In this document: one piece after another, positions 49,533 through 57,374 of the stretch | Layout of the letters: the number at the start of each line of letters is the position of its first letter | Position numbering within the stretch: position 1 is the stretch's first letter | Assembly (NCBI RefSeq): GCF_900129445.1 | Contig: NZ_FQVT01000002.1 | Location: 248,001 to 312,000 of the forward strand | Origin: Salegentibacter echinorum | GTDB lineage: Bacteria > Bacteroidota > Bacteroidia > Flavobacteriales > Flavobacteriaceae | DNA: 64,000 nucleotides | Reading direction: 5' to 3' | Translations under genes and position numbers: made by a program | The notes under the pieces: generated by a model | What the model was told of the DNA's origin: nothing | Databases searched by the model: none | What the model saw: only the letters and a program-made list of their open reading frames with translations

Positions 49533-49841
49533 TTAAACCCTGGGCGGTTGAAAGTGAAAGTTAGGAAGTTCTTCACCTAAATTTGCACCTCTATTGATAA
49601 TTAGTGTAGAAATGGCGAGGTCTAGAGTTTCAAAAGCCTGGCCGTTAAAGTTTGTAACATGTACATGGCAGCAATGACATTGGCAAAAAGGGCTACAGCT
49701 GTCTGCTTCCAGAGGTGAATGTTCACCGTGATCACTCACCTGTACTTGCGTATCCTGCTGAATAGTAAGCATATCATCCTCACAGGGAACCAAATTAAGT
49801 CCCAAAAAAAATACAGCGAGTATAATAGCTAAATGCTTCAC
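49533..49841 (-). CDS. DUF6660-like secreted Cys/His-rich protein
   Basis: I take the GTG at 49841 (KHLAIILAVFFLGLNLVPC) as start because it opens a signal peptide and sits directly behind a -7 box. The mature part contains CSPFCQCHCCHVHV, six Cys/His-rich positions in 14 residues that look like a metal site. The gene precedes the CusA-TolC gene by 88 bases in the same direction, so it probably belongs to the metal-efflux operon, perhaps as a periplasmic metal carrier; that role is inferred. Confidence 0.75.
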   Translation of the reverse strand: MKHLAIILAVFFLGLNLVPCEDDMLTIQQDTQVQVSDHGEHSPLEADSCSPFCQCHCCHVHVTNFNGQAFETLDLAISTLIINRGANLGEELPNFHFQPPRV

Positions 49842-49845
49842 GTTG

Positions 49846-49853
49846 CAAAGATA
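49846..49853 (-). promoter_or_regulatory. -7 promoter box abutting the GTG of the DUF6660-like gene
   Basis: TATCTTTG on the minus strand ends five bases before the GTG, the same geometry as at 38240-38247, suggesting a leaderless transcript. The -33 match is poor. Confidence 0.5.
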
Positions 49854-50172
49854 GGTGTTTTGTTTGAAGATAAAACTTTGAATTAAAGGAAAATTAAGAA
49901 TTACTATGGAAGAAATATTTGCCACCAATGCGCGAAACTTTTAGTTTTAAAAACCTAAAAAAAGGTAGATTAAAGATCACTTTGATGAAGCAGATTTTTC
50001 CGATAGATTTTTAATTAGGTATTTCAAAAAATTTATCGCCCGTGTTACTCTTTTTTGGAAATGAAGGTGAAAAATTGAGCTACATAGAAAAAAAATTGTT
50101 CTACTCATTGGATAAGTACCGGTTTTTTGTCAAACCTTGAACTTTGAAACTTTAAACCTTGAATCATATTTC

Positions 50173-50925
50173 CTACATTTTTAAATAGAAATCTTTTACC
50201 AGGGCTTTATATTCCCGAGTGTAGTTATGTCTTGAAATTTCTATAATTAGTTTGTCTTCTTCGGGTTTAATTTGATGAAAACTAAAACTTAGAAGGCTTC
50301 TCTTAATTTTTGAAGTTTCGGTACCTTTTACCCGGGTGATTTTCCTCGGAAAAAGTTTGAATTTTGCAGCCAGTTCTATAAAATTTTCCTCTTCATTATA
50401 CGGGATTACCGTGCTAAATTCTCCTTCCGGATGAAGTAATTTTGAAACTCCCTCCAATAATTCTGAGAAAGGAAGCGCATCGTAAAAGCGCGCTGTTTTT
50501 CTGGATAACGCTATTTTCTCCTCCTTCTGGGTAGATACCGAAGGCAGAGGGAGCCTGGGTTCATAAAAAGGCGGATTGGAAACGATGAGTTCATATTGTT
50601 CTTCTTCCTGCATTTCTTCTACAAACTCATCAAATGCTGCGTGATAGCAAAATAAACGATCGCCCCAATCGCTCGCTTCAAAATTTGCTACACTCTGTTC
50701 GTAAGCATTTTCATCTATTTCTATGGCATCTATGAGTTGGGCCGGAGAGCGCTGTGCCAACATTAAAGCGATAACCCCGGTTCCTGTGCCAATATCTAAA
50801 ATACTGTCTGGTTCATGCATTAGGGAAGTCCAGGCTCCCAATAGGACTCCATCGGTGCCAATTTTCATTGCACAACGATCTTGTTCTACCTTAAATTCTT
50901 TAAATTGAAATGCTTTGTTTGACAT
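50173..50925 (-). CDS. tRNA1(Val) adenine-N6-methyltransferase-like
   Basis: The 250-residue methyltransferase has the SAM motif DIGTGTGVIALMLAQR and the N6-adenine catalytic motif NPPFYEPR, with FKVEQDRCAMKIGTDGVLLGAW at the N-terminus typical of TrmN6 (YfiC), which methylates A37 of tRNA-Val. Cytoplasmic. Its ATG is nine bases from the end of the upstream epimerase gene, so all three genes of the group may be co-transcribed. Confidence 0.88.
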   Translation of the reverse strand: MSNKAFQFKEFKVEQDRCAMKIGTDGVLLGAWTSLMHEPDSILDIGTGTGVIALMLAQRSPAQLIDAIEIDENAYEQSVANFEASDWGDRLFCYHAAFDEFVEEMQEEEQYELIVSNPPFYEPRLPLPSVSTQKEEKIALSRKTARFYDALPFSELLEGVSKLLHPEGEFSTVIPYNEEENFIELAAKFKLFPRKITRVKGTETSKIKRSLLSFSFHQIKPEEDKLIIEISRHNYTREYKALVKDFYLKM

Positions 50926-50933
50926 AATGAAAA

Positions 50934-51914
50934 TTAAATATAATTATTCTCTTGAAACCAGGCGATACTTTCTTTAATGGCCGAGTTAATGTTGGTTTTA
51001 GGCATATCCAATTCTTTTTGTGCTCTGGCATTGCTAAAATAATTTTCTGAAAATAACATCTTTAAATTTGTTTTTAAAAGACGCATATTTTTAGAAGGAA
51101 AAACACTTGCTGCTATAACGATTAAGCTTACCAGGATTTTTGGAATAGGTATTAAAACTTTAGACTGCCCTGAAATAACCATAACTTTTTTAAAATATTC
51201 TTTATAAGTTAAGTTAACACCCGAGAGCAGGTAGCTTTCTCCTTGCTTATTACTCTTTAAAGCGCTTACGCAGGTAGTTGCTACCGCACTAACGTCAACA
51301 TAACTTTTACCTCCTTTGGGATAAAAAACAACTTTGTTTTTTAAAGCATATAAGAGTAATCTGCCGCTGGAAGGTTTACTGTCATAAGGTCCAACCAAAA
51401 AAGTAGGGGCTAAAACGATTGCCGGGAAAGCATCATTTTCCACTGCTTGCAGTACTAATTGCTGGGCTTTATACTTACTATGTGCATAGCCGGAATTTTT
51501 CAAAAACGGCATAAACCCAGAGTTTTCATCTCCCGGATTTTCTTTGCTACCCATAGTAAAAGCATTCGCACTGCTTATAAAAATAAATTTTTTAATGTTG
51601 AATTTCTCACTGGCTTCCATCAAAAGCCTGGTGCTGGTAATATTTGCCTCGCGATAATCTTCAAAATCTGGAGAATCCTGACTTGTTTTTGAAGCCGCAT
51701 GAATTAAGAAATCACAACTTTTTAAAGCAGTCTCAATATCTTGCTTCCTGCTCAAACTGCCTCTGTAAATACTACAATCTAAGGTTTTTAGCAATGTTGC
51801 ATCGCTGCTGCTTCTAATAAAAGCTACTACCCGGTAATTTGCTTCCAAAAGCTGTTTGGTAATATGAAAACCAAGGAAACCGCTGGCGCCGGTCACCAAT
51901 ACTTTAGGAGTCAT
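50934..51914 (-). CDS. NAD(P)-dependent epimerase/dehydratase family protein
   Basis: Extended SDR of 326 residues with the nucleotide motif GASGFLGFHI and active-site YAHSK. Function within the family is unclear (dihydroflavonol reductase-like). It overlaps the upstream SDR by 11 bases, so the two are translationally coupled. Confidence 0.85.
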   Translation of the reverse strand: MTPKVLVTGASGFLGFHITKQLLEANYRVVAFIRSSSDATLLKTLDCSIYRGSLSRKQDIETALKSCDFLIHAASKTSQDSPDFEDYREANITSTRLLMEASEKFNIKKFIFISSANAFTMGSKENPGDENSGFMPFLKNSGYAHSKYKAQQLVLQAVENDAFPAIVLAPTFLVGPYDSKPSSGRLLLYALKNKVVFYPKGGKSYVDVSAVATTCVSALKSNKQGESYLLSGVNLTYKEYFKKVMVISGQSKVLIPIPKILVSLIVIAASVFPSKNMRLLKTNLKMLFSENYFSNARAQKELDMPKTNINSAIKESIAWFQENNYI

Positions 51915-52716
51915 CGCTAAATGTATTTGTTGTTTCAGTTTTTAACTTTCCGTTTAAGATCCTTAGTTGTATGGGGGTGGGTACATAACGTAATAAGAGG
52001 GAATTGAACCAATTCAATTTCCCGGGAATAATTACTGCTTTTTTCTTGAGTAATTTTTCCAGGCAAATCTCGGCAGTTTTTTCGGGCGATAGAACTGAAA
52101 ACTTAACGATCCCGGTTAAAGCGTTTACCCGTTTAGATACATTTTCGTTAGTTGCCATAGGTCCCGGGTGTGCTACAGCAACGTGAATGTTGGTTTCTTT
52201 TAATTCAGCTTTTAAACCTCTTGAGAATGAAGAAACAAATGCTTTACTGGCGGGGTAAACTGTTTTAAATGGCATTGGAGCGAAAGCGGCGAGACTGGAA
52301 ATATTCAGAATAAAAGCTTCTTCCTGCTTTTTTAAAATGGGTAGTAATTGGTGGGTTAGTGTAACCAGAGATTTAATATTTAACAGGATAATATTGTTTA
52401 AGTAATCTAGACTCACTTCGTCAAACTTATTGGCACCACCAATTCCTGCGTTATTAATCAATATATTAACGGGAAACTTTTTTACAAAATTAACCAGTTT
52501 ATATAACTCCTCTTTTTTGGTAAGATTTACTTCATAGCGTATGGCTTCAATATTAAATTTGTCGCTTAATTCCTGTGCTAAGTTGCCATTGTTTTCGTTG
52601 GGAAGAGAAATAAGGATTAAATTTCTTTTTTGTTTAGCACAAATTTCGGCAAAGGCTTTGCCCAGTCCCTGGCTGGAACCGGTGATAATTGTATATGGTT
52701 GATTGGCTTGCATCAC
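51904..52716 (-). CDS. Short-chain dehydrogenase/reductase
   Basis: Classical SDR of 270 residues with TGSSQGLGKA for cofactor binding, NNAG, and catalytic YPASK (with the Ser of NISSLAAFAP). It could act in fatty-acid or ketone reduction; the substrate cannot be told. It overlaps the next gene, another oxidoreductase. Confidence 0.88.
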   Translation of the reverse strand: MMQANQPYTIITGSSQGLGKAFAEICAKQKRNLILISLPNENNGNLAQELSDKFNIEAIRYEVNLTKKEELYKLVNFVKKFPVNILINNAGIGGANKFDEVSLDYLNNIILLNIKSLVTLTHQLLPILKKQEEAFILNISSLAAFAPMPFKTVYPASKAFVSSFSRGLKAELKETNIHVAVAHPGPMATNENVSKRVNALTGIVKFSVLSPEKTAEICLEKLLKKKAVIIPGKLNWFNSLLLRYVPTPIQLRILNGKLKTETTNTFSDDS

Positions 52717-52796
52717 AATTTTAGATTATTCTATAGCTAGAATTTTGCAAGATAAGGCAGGCAAATTTTCGAAACAAGAAAACTAATTTATTCGAT

Positions 52797-52826
52797 AAAA
52801 AAACCGCCTCTAAATAGAGACGGTTT
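52797..52826 (-). terminator. Terminator after tsf
   Basis: AAACCG-C-CTCT (52801-52811) pairs with AGAG-A-CGGTTT (52816-52826), one mismatch, AAAT loop, with T run on the minus strand, 25 bases past the tsf stop. Confidence 0.75.
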
Positions 52827-52850
52827 GTGAAATTTTATAAGTGGAGCTGG

Positions 52851-53678
52851 TTATTCGCCTAGCCCCACTCGTTTGAAGCCTACAACTTCTAATTCTGAAT
52901 CTACAGATTTTACATATTCTGCTACGCTTTGTTTACTGTCTTTGATAAAGATTTGGTTTACCAGAGTGTTGTCCTTAAAATAGCGCTTAATTTTTCCTTT
53001 AGCGATTTTATCTAACATTTCTTCTGGCTTTCCTTCCTGGCGAAGGGTGTCTTTAGCGATTTCATTCTCCTTATCTATGGTTTCCTGGTCCACACCTTCT
53101 TCGTTAAGTGCAATAGGGTTCATAGCAGCAGCTTGCATAGAAACATTTTTAGCAGCTTCCTCAGCTCCTTCAACATTTTTAGAAAGTCCTGTGATCACGG
53201 CAATTTTGTTTCCGGCGTGAATGTATGCACCTACGTAAGGAGCTTCCAGGGTTTCAAAGGAACCAATCTCGATCTTCTCACCAATTACACCGGTTTGCTC
53301 GGTTAGTTTTTCTTCAACAGTAATTCCTTTATACTCGGTTTTTAATAGCTCTTCTTTTGAAGAAACTCCAAGAGCAAGTTCAGCAAGATCGTTGCCCAAT
53401 GTGATGAAATCTTCATTTTTGGCCACAAAATCTGTTTCACAGTTAAGGGAAACAATAGCCCCTTTAGTATTATCTGCGTTTAATTTAGCAATTGCCACAC
53501 CTTCAGCTGAATCTCTATCGGCTCTTTTAGCAGCAACTTTTTGACCTTTTTTACGAAGTACTTCGATGGCTTTGTCGAAATCTCCATCTGCTTCTACCAA
53601 TGCCTTTTTACAGTCCATCATTCCGGCTCCAGTAGATTTTCTTAATTTATTTACTTCTGCGGCGGTTATTTTTGCCAT
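52851..53678 (-). CDS. tsf: Elongation factor Ts
   Basis: The 275-residue protein has the N-terminal UBA-like domain (LRKSTGAGMMDCKKAL), the CETDFVAKNEDF core motif and the C-terminal VVGFKRVGLGE. It exchanges nucleotide on EF-Tu. It follows rpsB by 87 bases, an intergenic with a hairpin. Confidence 0.96.
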   Translation of the reverse strand: MAKITAAEVNKLRKSTGAGMMDCKKALVEADGDFDKAIEVLRKKGQKVAAKRADRDSAEGVAIAKLNADNTKGAIVSLNCETDFVAKNEDFITLGNDLAELALGVSSKEELLKTEYKGITVEEKLTEQTGVIGEKIEIGSFETLEAPYVGAYIHAGNKIAVITGLSKNVEGAEEAAKNVSMQAAAMNPIALNEEGVDQETIDKENEIAKDTLRQEGKPEEMLDKIAKGKIKRYFKDNTLVNQIFIKDSKQSVAEYVKSVDSELEVVGFKRVGLGE

Positions 53679-53693
53679 AATATTGTCTTTTAT

Positions 53694-53744
53694 TTAAAAA
53701 AGTCGCTTAGAAACTAACTATTAAGAAAGAACTAAACGACTTTT
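53694..53744 (-). terminator. Hairpin between rpsB and tsf
   Basis: AAAAGTCG-C-TTAG (53698-53710) pairs with CTAA-A-CGACTTTT (53732-53744), one mismatch, and is followed by T on the minus strand. It may act as partial terminator and set the rpsB/tsf ratio. Confidence 0.65.
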
Positions 53745-53765
53745 AGAATTTGTGAAAAGGTTATG

Positions 53766-54680
53766 TTATTCTTTTTCGTTAGATGATTTGGCTTTGTCTA
53801 AAGTTTCTTCTTTAGACTCCAGTTTTACATCTTTCTTGGCTTCTTTCATAGCCTCTTTATCTTCGGCGTCTTTAGAAGGAACTTCAGCTTCAACTTTTTC
53901 AGCTTTCTTTGCAGATGCTTTTGTTTCGGCTTTTGCTTCTTTTTCGGCTTTCTGTGCTTCTGCCTTTTCGGCTTTCTCTTTCTTAGAAGCTTTTCTTTCA
54001 GAAAGACCTTCTACGATAGCATCAGAAACATAAGATACTACTTTGTTAACAGATTTTGAAGCATCGTCGTTAGATGGGATCACATACTCTACCTCACGCG
54101 GGTCTGAGTTGGTATCTACCATAGCAAAAATTGGAATGTTTAATTTTTGAGCTTCTTTAACAGCAATGTGTTCACGGGTAATGTCAACAACGAAAAGTGC
54201 GCCTGGAAGACGGCTCATTTCAGAAATAGAACCAAGGTTCTTTTCTAATTTCGCTCTTAAACGATCTACCTGAAGACGTTCTTTTTTAGAAAGTGTATTA
54301 AAAGTACCGTCTTTTTTCATCCTATCAATAGAAGCCATTTTCTTAACAGCTCTACGAATAGTCACGAAATTGGTAAGCATACCACCGGGCCAGCGCTCGG
54401 TAATGTATGGCATGTTTGCTTTTTCAGCTTGTTCGGCTACAATTTCTTTAGCCTGTTTTTTGGTAGCTACAAAAAGTATTTTTCTACCGCTAGCTGCTAT
54501 TTTTGCAAGGGCATCTCCTGCCTCCTGCATTTTTGCAGCACTTTTATATAGGTTGATGATGTGAATCCCGTTACGCTCCATATAGATATATGGGGCCATA
54601 TTTGGATTCCATCTTCTTGTAAGGTGGCCAAAATGCACACCTGCATCAAGTAATTCTTTTACTTCTACTTTGTTTGCCAT
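53766..54680 (-). CDS. rpsB: 30S ribosomal protein S2
   Basis: The first 225 residues are a typical S2 (LLDAGVHFGHLTRRWNPNMAPYIY, ITERWPGGMLTNF). The last 80 are a Lys/Glu/Ala-rich repetitive tail (KAEKAEAQKAEKEAKAETKA) that is absent from proteobacterial S2 and predicted to be disordered or helical; extensions like this occur in Bacteroidota. First gene of the rpsB-tsf unit. Confidence 0.96.
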   Translation of the reverse strand: MANKVEVKELLDAGVHFGHLTRRWNPNMAPYIYMERNGIHIINLYKSAAKMQEAGDALAKIAASGRKILFVATKKQAKEIVAEQAEKANMPYITERWPGGMLTNFVTIRRAVKKMASIDRMKKDGTFNTLSKKERLQVDRLRAKLEKNLGSISEMSRLPGALFVVDITREHIAVKEAQKLNIPIFAMVDTNSDPREVEYVIPSNDDASKSVNKVVSYVSDAIVEGLSERKASKKEKAEKAEAQKAEKEAKAETKASAKKAEKVEAEVPSKDAEDKEAMKEAKKDVKLESKEETLDKAKSSNEKE

Positions 54681-54718
54681 TTTTGTAATAGTTTACGTTC
54701 TGTTGAAGATAGCAACAC

Positions 54719-54766
54719 GTAAGTGGCTGTTTTAAAAACACGGCCTTACCTGTTTAGATGCTAAAC
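54719..54766 (-). promoter_or_regulatory. Structured 5' leader of rpsB, candidate S2 autoregulatory element
   Basis: Between rpsI and rpsB the leader has two inverted repeats: GTAAG...CTTAC enclosing TGTTTT/AAAACA (54719-54749) and GTTTAG...CTAAAC (54752-54766). Leaders of rpsB are known to be autoregulated by S2 in other bacteria; the equivalence here is inferred. Confidence 0.35.
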
Positions 54767-54883
54767 TAACTCCCGCACGCTCAATCGCTAAGTGTCACTT
54801 CGACAAGCTTGGTATGAGGGTGGGGTAACAACAAAAATCTTTTTAATATTAAATGAACTTTTAGGGAAAATCCCCAATAAAAA

Positions 54884-55270
54884 TTAACGTTTAGAGAATT
54901 GAAATTTCTTACGGGCTTTCTTCTGTCCAAATTTCTTACGCTCTACCATTCTTGGGTCTCTGGTCATTAAACCTTCTGGCTTTAAAACACTTCTGTTTTC
55001 TGCGTCCAGTTCTACCATTGCTCTAGAAAGGGCAAGACGAATAGCTTCTGCCTGTCCTGTAATACCACCGCCATAAACATTTGCAGTTATGTCAAAGTTT
55101 TGGTCATTTCCGGTAAGTTGCATTGCCTGGTTGGCTTTGTACAATAAGGTTCCGGTGGTAAAATAGTCTTTAAGGTCTTTTTTGTTCACGCTAAATTTCC
55201 CGCTTCCTTCAGAAACGTAAACACGTGCAACTGCCGTTTTTCTACGGCCAATTTTGTGAATAACCTCCAT
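54884..55270 (-). CDS. rpsI: 30S ribosomal protein S9
   Basis: The 128-residue basic protein has the S9 pattern IGRRKTAVARVYV, GGGITGQAEAIRLALSRAMV and the C-terminus ARKKFQFSKR, which reaches the ribosomal P site. Its ATG overlaps the rplM stop by one base, so the two are coupled. Confidence 0.96.
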   Translation of the reverse strand: MEVIHKIGRRKTAVARVYVSEGSGKFSVNKKDLKDYFTTGTLLYKANQAMQLTGNDQNFDITANVYGGGITGQAEAIRLALSRAMVELDAENRSVLKPEGLMTRDPRMVERKKFGQKKARKKFQFSKR

Positions 55271-55725
55271 TACTTAAGATCGTTTAAGTTAATAGTTTTA
55301 GGCTTTTGCGCGCTGTGATCGTGATCAGCCCCGGCATAAACCTTTAAATTTCTAAATAGGTCTGCTCCAAGTTTGTTTTTTGGTAACATCCCTTTTACAG
55401 ATTTCTCAATAAGTCTTTCAGGAGCCTTTTCAAATAACTCGGCTGCTGTTAAACTTTTTTGTCCCCCTGGGTAACCGGTGTGACGAATGTATTCCTTAGA
55501 ATCCCATTTCTTTCCGGTTAAGTTGATTTTTTCTGCGTTGGTAACAATTACATTGTCTCCGCAATCAACGTGTGGGGTGAAGTTAGGTTTGTGTTTTCCC
55601 CTAAGTAGCTTGGCTACTATAGAAGCAAAACGACCTAATGAGTGTCCTTCAGCATCCAGGTGTACCCAATCTTTGGTCACGGTAGCCTTGTTGGCCGATA
55701 CTGTTTTGTAGCTTAATGTGTCCAC
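55270..55725 (-). CDS. rplM: 50S ribosomal protein L13
   Basis: The 151-residue protein shows the L13 motifs LGRFASIVAKLLRGKHKPNFTPHVDCGD and KGMLPKNKLG. First gene of the rplM-rpsI operon, with a full promoter at 55799-55828 and a leader of about 70 bases. Confidence 0.96.
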   Translation of the reverse strand: MDTLSYKTVSANKATVTKDWVHLDAEGHSLGRFASIVAKLLRGKHKPNFTPHVDCGDNVIVTNAEKINLTGKKWDSKEYIRHTGYPGGQKSLTAAELFEKAPERLIEKSVKGMLPKNKLGADLFRNLKVYAGADHDHSAQKPKTINLNDLK

Positions 55726-55798
55726 ACTAATTAATTTTACTTATTATTAAACATTCCATTCCCCGATCCTTTCAAATTCATGTTAGGAAAACGGGGTG

Positions 55799-55828
55799 CA
55801 AATGTACAATTATAAATTTATATAGCAA
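55799..55828 (-). promoter_or_regulatory. Primary-sigma promoter of rplM-rpsI
   Basis: On the minus strand, TTG (55828-55826), 19 bases, TACATTTG (55806-55799). Full Bacteroidota consensus. Confidence 0.85.
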
Positions 55829-56543
55829 GAACCAAATTAATTAATTTATACTGAGGGAGATATGAGGAATTCTCCATTGGTATAACCCCGTGAAGAATCA
55901 AATTTTATGGCCTTATGGGGGCGATAATACATTCAGTAACAAAAATCTGATTAATTAATTTATAACTTAATTTTTTGCGATACCCGGTCTATAGCAATTA
56001 TATAATTTTTCCTGAAATAGCTTTTAAAAATAGTTATTCGAGAATTATTATTAAAAAGCAGGATTTTTATTGGATTATAGTCTAAGCTTTTTTTATTTAA
56101 CCAGAGTAAAGTGCTTTGAATACAGACTTATAACTTTGTGGGTATTTTAGATTAGGAATATTTTTCCTCATTACCATTTATGTGCCAGGTTTTTCCTTGT
56201 AAAAGTTATCTATTACGTTACAAATCTGTTTTTTTTAAGTTAACGTTTCTCCAATATGAAAGAAAAATACCATTTTGTTTTGGTCTTTTGTTTTGGTTGT
56301 TAAACGAATTTGCCCATTATCATAGTGGTTTTCATAGCTCGTTAGAGCATAATTAGATGTATTAAATGCCATTTGTTTTTTTAAAATTTTATAGAGTACA
56401 CAGCTTATGAAAATTCGATTTGCAGGCTATTTGGTTGGCCTAACCGCCTACAGGACTACTTAAAGCTTATCGATGAAAAACATATTTATGCGATAAGCGG
56501 CAAAGTTTGTGTTAATAAAGTGCTAATTATTTTTGTTTTTCTG

Positions 56544-56551
56544 TAGTTTTG
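56544..56551 (+). promoter_or_regulatory. -7 promoter box of the lipoprotein gene
   Basis: TAGTTTTG, 22 bases before the ATG at 56573; no -33 TTG at the right spacing. Confidence 0.45.
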
Positions 56552-56572
56552 TAGTCCCAAATCGATTAAGCT

Positions 56573-57163
56573 ATGAAAAACCTATTTAATTTAAAGGGCT
56601 TGTGCGTCTTTATAGGCCTGGCACTGTCCCTAATTTCCTGTGAAGCAGAAGATAGCGAGATAATGGCAAGCAATGTTTCGGGTACCGATGCTACTGCTTC
56701 TATAACTCCAGCAGATCTTGAAGGGGAATGGATACTTTCTAAAATGAACGCAGATACGCTGGTAGATCTTAACAATGACAATGTTGGCCATAAGAATATT
56801 TTACTGGAAACCGATTGTTTTGATACCATGGGTGTTGTTTTTAATCCTAACGGAGATATGGTTACCACAAATTCTAAACTGGATTTTAAAGCCGGCGCAA
56901 ATAATGATGAATTTAAATGCCTGTCTGGAAGAACCGATACCGGAACCTGGAGGGTAGAAAATCAAAATAACGAAGAGCGTTTAGTGCTTACCATGACGAT
57001 TAACGGAAATGAATATACGCATAGCCGGGTGCTGGAAAGAACCGAAAATACCTTTGCTTTTGAAGTTAGCAAAATGGAATCTGAACAATATTATGGTAAT
57101 CCAGATGGCACCGATGCCGAAGATGTGACTATTTTGTCTTTAGAATATACCAGGGTGAATTAA
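56573..57163 (+). CDS. Lipocalin-like lipoprotein (DUF5004-like)
   Basis: A lipoprotein signal (lipobox LISC, Cys 23) is followed by a 170-residue domain with lipocalin-like features: LEGEWILSKM at the start, TGTWRVENQNNEERLVLTM and repeated strands. Two Cys (ETDCFD, EFKCLS) could form a disulfide. Function unknown; common in flavobacterial genomes. Confidence 0.75.
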   Translation: MKNLFNLKGLCVFIGLALSLISCEAEDSEIMASNVSGTDATASITPADLEGEWILSKMNADTLVDLNNDNVGHKNILLETDCFDTMGVVFNPNGDMVTTNSKLDFKAGANNDEFKCLSGRTDTGTWRVENQNNEERLVLTMTINGNEYTHSRVLERTENTFAFEVSKMESEQYYGNPDGTDAEDVTILSLEYTRVN

Positions 57164-57165
57164 TT

Positions 57166-57268
57166 GCGAGGTGATAGCCAGAGGTTTAATTCCTCGAAGC
57201 TTACCTTGGTTGAAATAAAAAAAAATCGGGTGCGTATCTCGTATCCCTGGATTGAAATTGTTTATTAT
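57166..57268 (+). repeat. Dispersed repeat family, copy C
   Basis: GCGAGGTGATAGCCAGAGG, TTTAATT, CGAAG...CCTTG, GAAATAAAA, then ATCTCGTATCCCTGG. The outer arms CCAGAGG and CCCTGG still pair with a bulge, although the bases differ from copy B. It directly follows the lipoprotein gene. Confidence 0.7.
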
Positions 57269-57297
57269 AAAGAACTTTTTTAGTGTTAGATAAGGAA

Positions 57298-57330
57298 GCC
57301 TCGCAAGTTTAATATTGCGAGGCTTTTTTT
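57298..57330 (+). terminator. Terminator between the lipoprotein gene and polA
   Basis: GCCTCGCAA (57298-57306) pairs with TTGCGAGGC (57315-57323), then seven T. Confidence 0.8.
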
Positions 57331-57374
57331 AATAAGATTTGTTGGTAAAAATTAATCTTTATTTTCACTGCTCT

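Larger units (their letters stand above)
55726..56572. other. 847-base gap without a clear gene
   Basis: Contains the rplM promoter and the lipoprotein -7 box at 56544. Between them it is A/T-rich. A TAACTTTG box (56131-56138) precedes a 58-codon frame (56180-56356) of low-complexity, hydrophobic composition that I do not accept as a gene. No RNA gene is recognised. Confidence 0.5.

Noticed and set aside
56180-56356. 58-codon frame behind a TAACTTTG box in the gap before the lipoprotein gene
   Set aside because: Composition is Phe/Leu/Tyr-rich as expected from A/T-rich noncoding DNA and no ribosome-binding or homology signal is seen.
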